NCBI GenBank assembly: GCA_020852035.1 | Contig: JADZBR010000369.1 | Span: forward strand, 1-5,020 | Length of the DNA: 5,020 nucleotides | DNA from: Caulobacteraceae bacterium | GTDB lineage: Bacteria > Pseudomonadota > Alphaproteobacteria > Caulobacterales > Caulobacteraceae | Direction: 5' to 3' | Part shown: positions 4,090 to 5,020 of the stretch, one piece after another | How positions within the stretch are numbered: position 1 is the first letter of the stretch | Layout: each line of letters opens with the position of its first letter | Notes under the pieces: generated by a model | What the model was told of the DNA's origin: nothing | The model's input: only the letters and a program-made list of their open reading frames with translations | Databases searched by the model: none | Translations under genes and position numbers: made by a program

Positions 4090-5020
4090 ACGATCTGCTT
4101 CAGCTGGCCGCGGAAGTTGAAGGTGCCCGACGGCATGAACTGGGTCATGAACACGCAGGAGAGGTCCTCCTTCTGGTCGACCCAGAAGATCGTCGAGGCC
4201 GCGCCGCCCCAGTAGAAGTCGCCCGCGCCCATGCCGCCGGAGGTCACCTCGTCGAGCACGGTGGCGAAGCCGAGGCCGAAGCCGACGCCCTCGTTGGCGG
4301 TCTCGGAGAAGGAGCCGAGGGCCATCTGGGTAAGGTCCTTGCCGCCCTTCAGGTGGTTGCGCTTCATCAGGTCGATGGTGCGGGGCCCGAGGATGCGCGC
4401 CCCGTCCAGTTCGCCGCCGCGGCGGAGCATCTCGGTGAAGCGCAGGTAGTCGGCCAGCGTGCTGGTCAGGCCGCCGCCGCCGGAGAAGAAGGTGGGTTCG
4501 GTCAGGTAGTCACTGGTCGCCGGGTCGTCGATCAGTTGCAGCTTCTTGTCCGGCCCGCGGCGATAGTTGGCCGTCAGGCGGCCGGCCTTGTCGGGCGTCA
4601 CGTAGAAGGCGGTGTCGGTCATGCCGAGGGGGCCGAAGATGTGCTCGGCGAGGTACTTGTCGAACCGCTGGCCGGAGATGATCTCCACCAGGGCGCCGCA
4701 GATGTCGGTGGAGAGCGAATACATCCACTGCTCGCCGGGGTGATACATCAGCGGCACTTGGGCGAGCTTGCCGACGAAATCGGTCAGGGTCTCGTCGCGC
4801 CCGCGCCGCACCTTGTGCTCGGCATAGGCGGCGTCGACCGGATGGCCGGTGCCCGGCGCGCCGAGGGCGGCGAGCGCGTTTCCGTAGGTGATGCCGCTGG
4901 TGTGGCAGAGCACGTCGCGCATGCTCATCGGCCGGCGGGGCGGTTCGGTCTTCATGTCGGCGCCGCGGCCGGAGACGTAGACCTGGTGGGTCTTCCACGA
5001 GGGGATGAAGCGGCTGACCG
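4068..5020 (-). CDS. serine hydrolase, beta-lactamase/family VIII esterase-like, C-terminal part (5' end outside the window)
   Basis: The frame is open from the right edge, giving 316 residues that end at a TGA at 4068-4070. A Met codon at 4953-4955 is internal: the residues before it (VSRFIPSWKTHQVYV) already match the family. Seen in the fragment: RDVLCHTSGITYG (34-46), typical of the class C beta-lactamase/penicillin-binding fold; HPGEQWMYSLSTDICGALVE (93-112), where Tyr100 would be the catalytic base; HIFGPLGMTDTAFYV (126-140); and WGGAASTIFWVD (270-281), in the place of the KTG or HxG box. The nucleophile Ser-x-x-Lys lies upstream, outside the window. Tyr100 is followed by S-L rather than x-N as in true AmpC enzymes, and WGG replaces KTG. 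This points to an esterase or peptidase of this fold rather than antibiotic resistance. No link to the neighbouring genes is seen. Confidence 0.92.
   Translation of the reverse strand, partial: VSRFIPSWKTHQVYVSGRGADMKTEPPRRPMSMRDVLCHTSGITYGNALAALGAPGTGHPVDAAYAEHKVRRGRDETLTDFVGKLAQVPLMYHPGEQWMYSLSTDICGALVEIISGQRFDKYLAEHIFGPLGMTDTAFYVTPDKAGRLTANYRRGPDKKLQLIDDPATSDYLTEPTFFSGGGGLTSTLADYLRFTEMLRRGGELDGARILGPRTIDLMKRNHLKGGKDLTQMALGSFSETANEGVGFGLGFATVLDEVTSGGMGAGDFYWGGAASTIFWVDQKEDLSCVFMTQFMPSGTFNFRGQLKQIVYSSIVD

Noticed and set aside
4510..4998. Second minus-strand frame of 162 codons within the hydrolase gene
   Set aside because: It is an Arg-rich shadow of the hydrolase frame, which carries the HTSG and WMYS motifs.

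Overview
The window is GC-rich (about two thirds G+C by eye) and densely packed, with overlapping start and stop codons. It carries a G/C-rich palindromic repeat of the CCCCTCC...TTGAGGGG type that is common in alphaproteobacteria. Together these suggest an alphaproteobacterium, most likely in or near the Caulobacteraceae (Caulobacter, Phenylobacterium, Brevundimonas). The lineage is an inference from style, not from a marker gene.

Layout. (1) 1-2005, plus strand: three genes coupled by 4-bp start/stop overlaps. They are the 3' end of a ketoacyl-ACP-synthase-III (FabH-like) gene, a haem-oxygenase-fold putative di-iron oxidase, and a histidine-rich protein of unknown function. A 139-bp inverted-repeat element lies inside the 5' end of the oxidase gene and is read through in frame. 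(2) 2002-2642, minus strand: a VapBC/FitAB-type toxin-antitoxin pair (ribbon-helix-helix antitoxin, then PIN-domain RNase toxin). A perfect dyad overlaps the antitoxin start codon. The toxin and the unknown gene converge and share a single CTAG for both stop codons. (3) 2643-2782: a 140-bp divergent regulatory region with the antitoxin operator and three tandem 14-bp repeats ending directly at the padR start. (4) 2783-4089, plus strand: a PadR-family repressor coupled to a HAAS-type multi-pass membrane protein. (5) 4068-5020, minus strand: the C-terminal part of a serine beta-lactamase/family VIII esterase-like hydrolase, running off the right edge. It overlaps the membrane protein gene tail to tail by 22 bp.

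How they work together. The first three genes look like one translationally coupled operon: a thiolase-fold condensing enzyme, a putative non-haem iron oxidase and an unknown partner. This is a reasonable candidate for an uncharacterised fatty-acyl or polyketide-like modification pathway, and it is the most interesting part of the window. The toxin-antitoxin and PadR-HAAS modules are self-contained regulatory cassettes of familiar kinds. The hydrolase has no visible functional link to its neighbours.
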